A DNA stretch of 15,950 nucleotides, from contig CALBEV010000064.1 in the NCBI GenBank assembly GCA_937891045.1, forward strand, positions 1 to 15,950, read 5' to 3'. The position numbers and the translations under genes were made by a program. The notes under the pieces were generated by a model. It did no database searches, was not told the DNA's origin, and worked only from the letters and a program-made list of their open reading frames with translations. Shown here one piece after another: positions 15,945-15,950 of this stretch. Numbering within the stretch: position 1 is the stretch's first letter; every line of letters starts with the position of its first letter. Origin of the DNA: an uncultured Burkholderiales bacterium (GTDB lineage Bacteria; Pseudomonadota; Gammaproteobacteria; Burkholderiales; Burkholderiaceae).

Positions 15945-15950
15945 AACGTT

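Noticed and set aside
15926..15950. AACGTT and hairpin at the window end resembling part of an integron attC site
   Set aside because: Only a fragment is visible, the paired core sites are not present, and nothing else in the window suggests an integron.

Overview
The window looks like ordinary chromosomal sequence from a betaproteobacterium of the order Burkholderiales, most likely a member of the Comamonadaceae. The reasons are the high G+C, the metX-metW pair, the lptD-surA-rsmA cluster, a GTP-type PEP carboxykinase, and a methionine synthase whose homocysteine domain is a separate gene. Leucine TTG codons are unusually common for such a genome, which would fit a freshwater lineage such as Limnohabitans or a relative, but the genus is a guess. 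I see no mobile element, CRISPR array, tRNA or rRNA.

Layout. (1) 1-1640: an amt ammonium transporter on the minus strand, with a weak terminator candidate behind it and a good sigma-54 (-24/-12) promoter candidate in front. (2) 1642-4326, plus strand: a SAM-II riboswitch followed by an intrinsic terminator whose U-tract stops two bases before the metX start codon, then metX, metW (ATGA overlap) and an alpha/beta hydrolase 7 bases further on. (3) 4375-6218, minus strand: a sugar kinase of the AmgK type followed by rsmE (GTGA overlap). (4) 6269-10961, plus strand: lptD-surA-rsmA, an outer-membrane biogenesis and ribosome-maturation operon, divergent from amgK across only 50 bases. (5) 10991-14725, minus strand: a 45-residue membrane protein with its own ribosome binding site and a strong terminator, then pckG and an AMP-dependent acyl-CoA synthetase. 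(6) 14819-15874, plus strand: a stand-alone homocysteine-methyltransferase domain of MetH; the rest of methionine synthase is not in the window.

How the genes work together. Both ends of methionine synthesis are present: acylation of homoserine (MetX with its partner MetW) and methylation of homocysteine (MetH N-terminal part). Only metX carries a visible SAM-sensing leader. AmgK (cell-wall sugar salvage), LptD (LPS export) and SurA (outer-membrane protein folding) form an envelope-related block, while RsmE and RsmA both methylate 16S rRNA. PckG supplies PEP for gluconeogenesis, and the co-directional acyl-CoA synthetase probably activates a carboxylic acid carbon source.

The most informative non-coding signals are the SAM-II aptamer/terminator leader of metX, the sigma-54 promoter with an 11-base direct repeat before amt, the unlisted small membrane protein with its terminator, and a perfect inverted repeat in the pckG leader. 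No wholly new multi-gene system is apparent.
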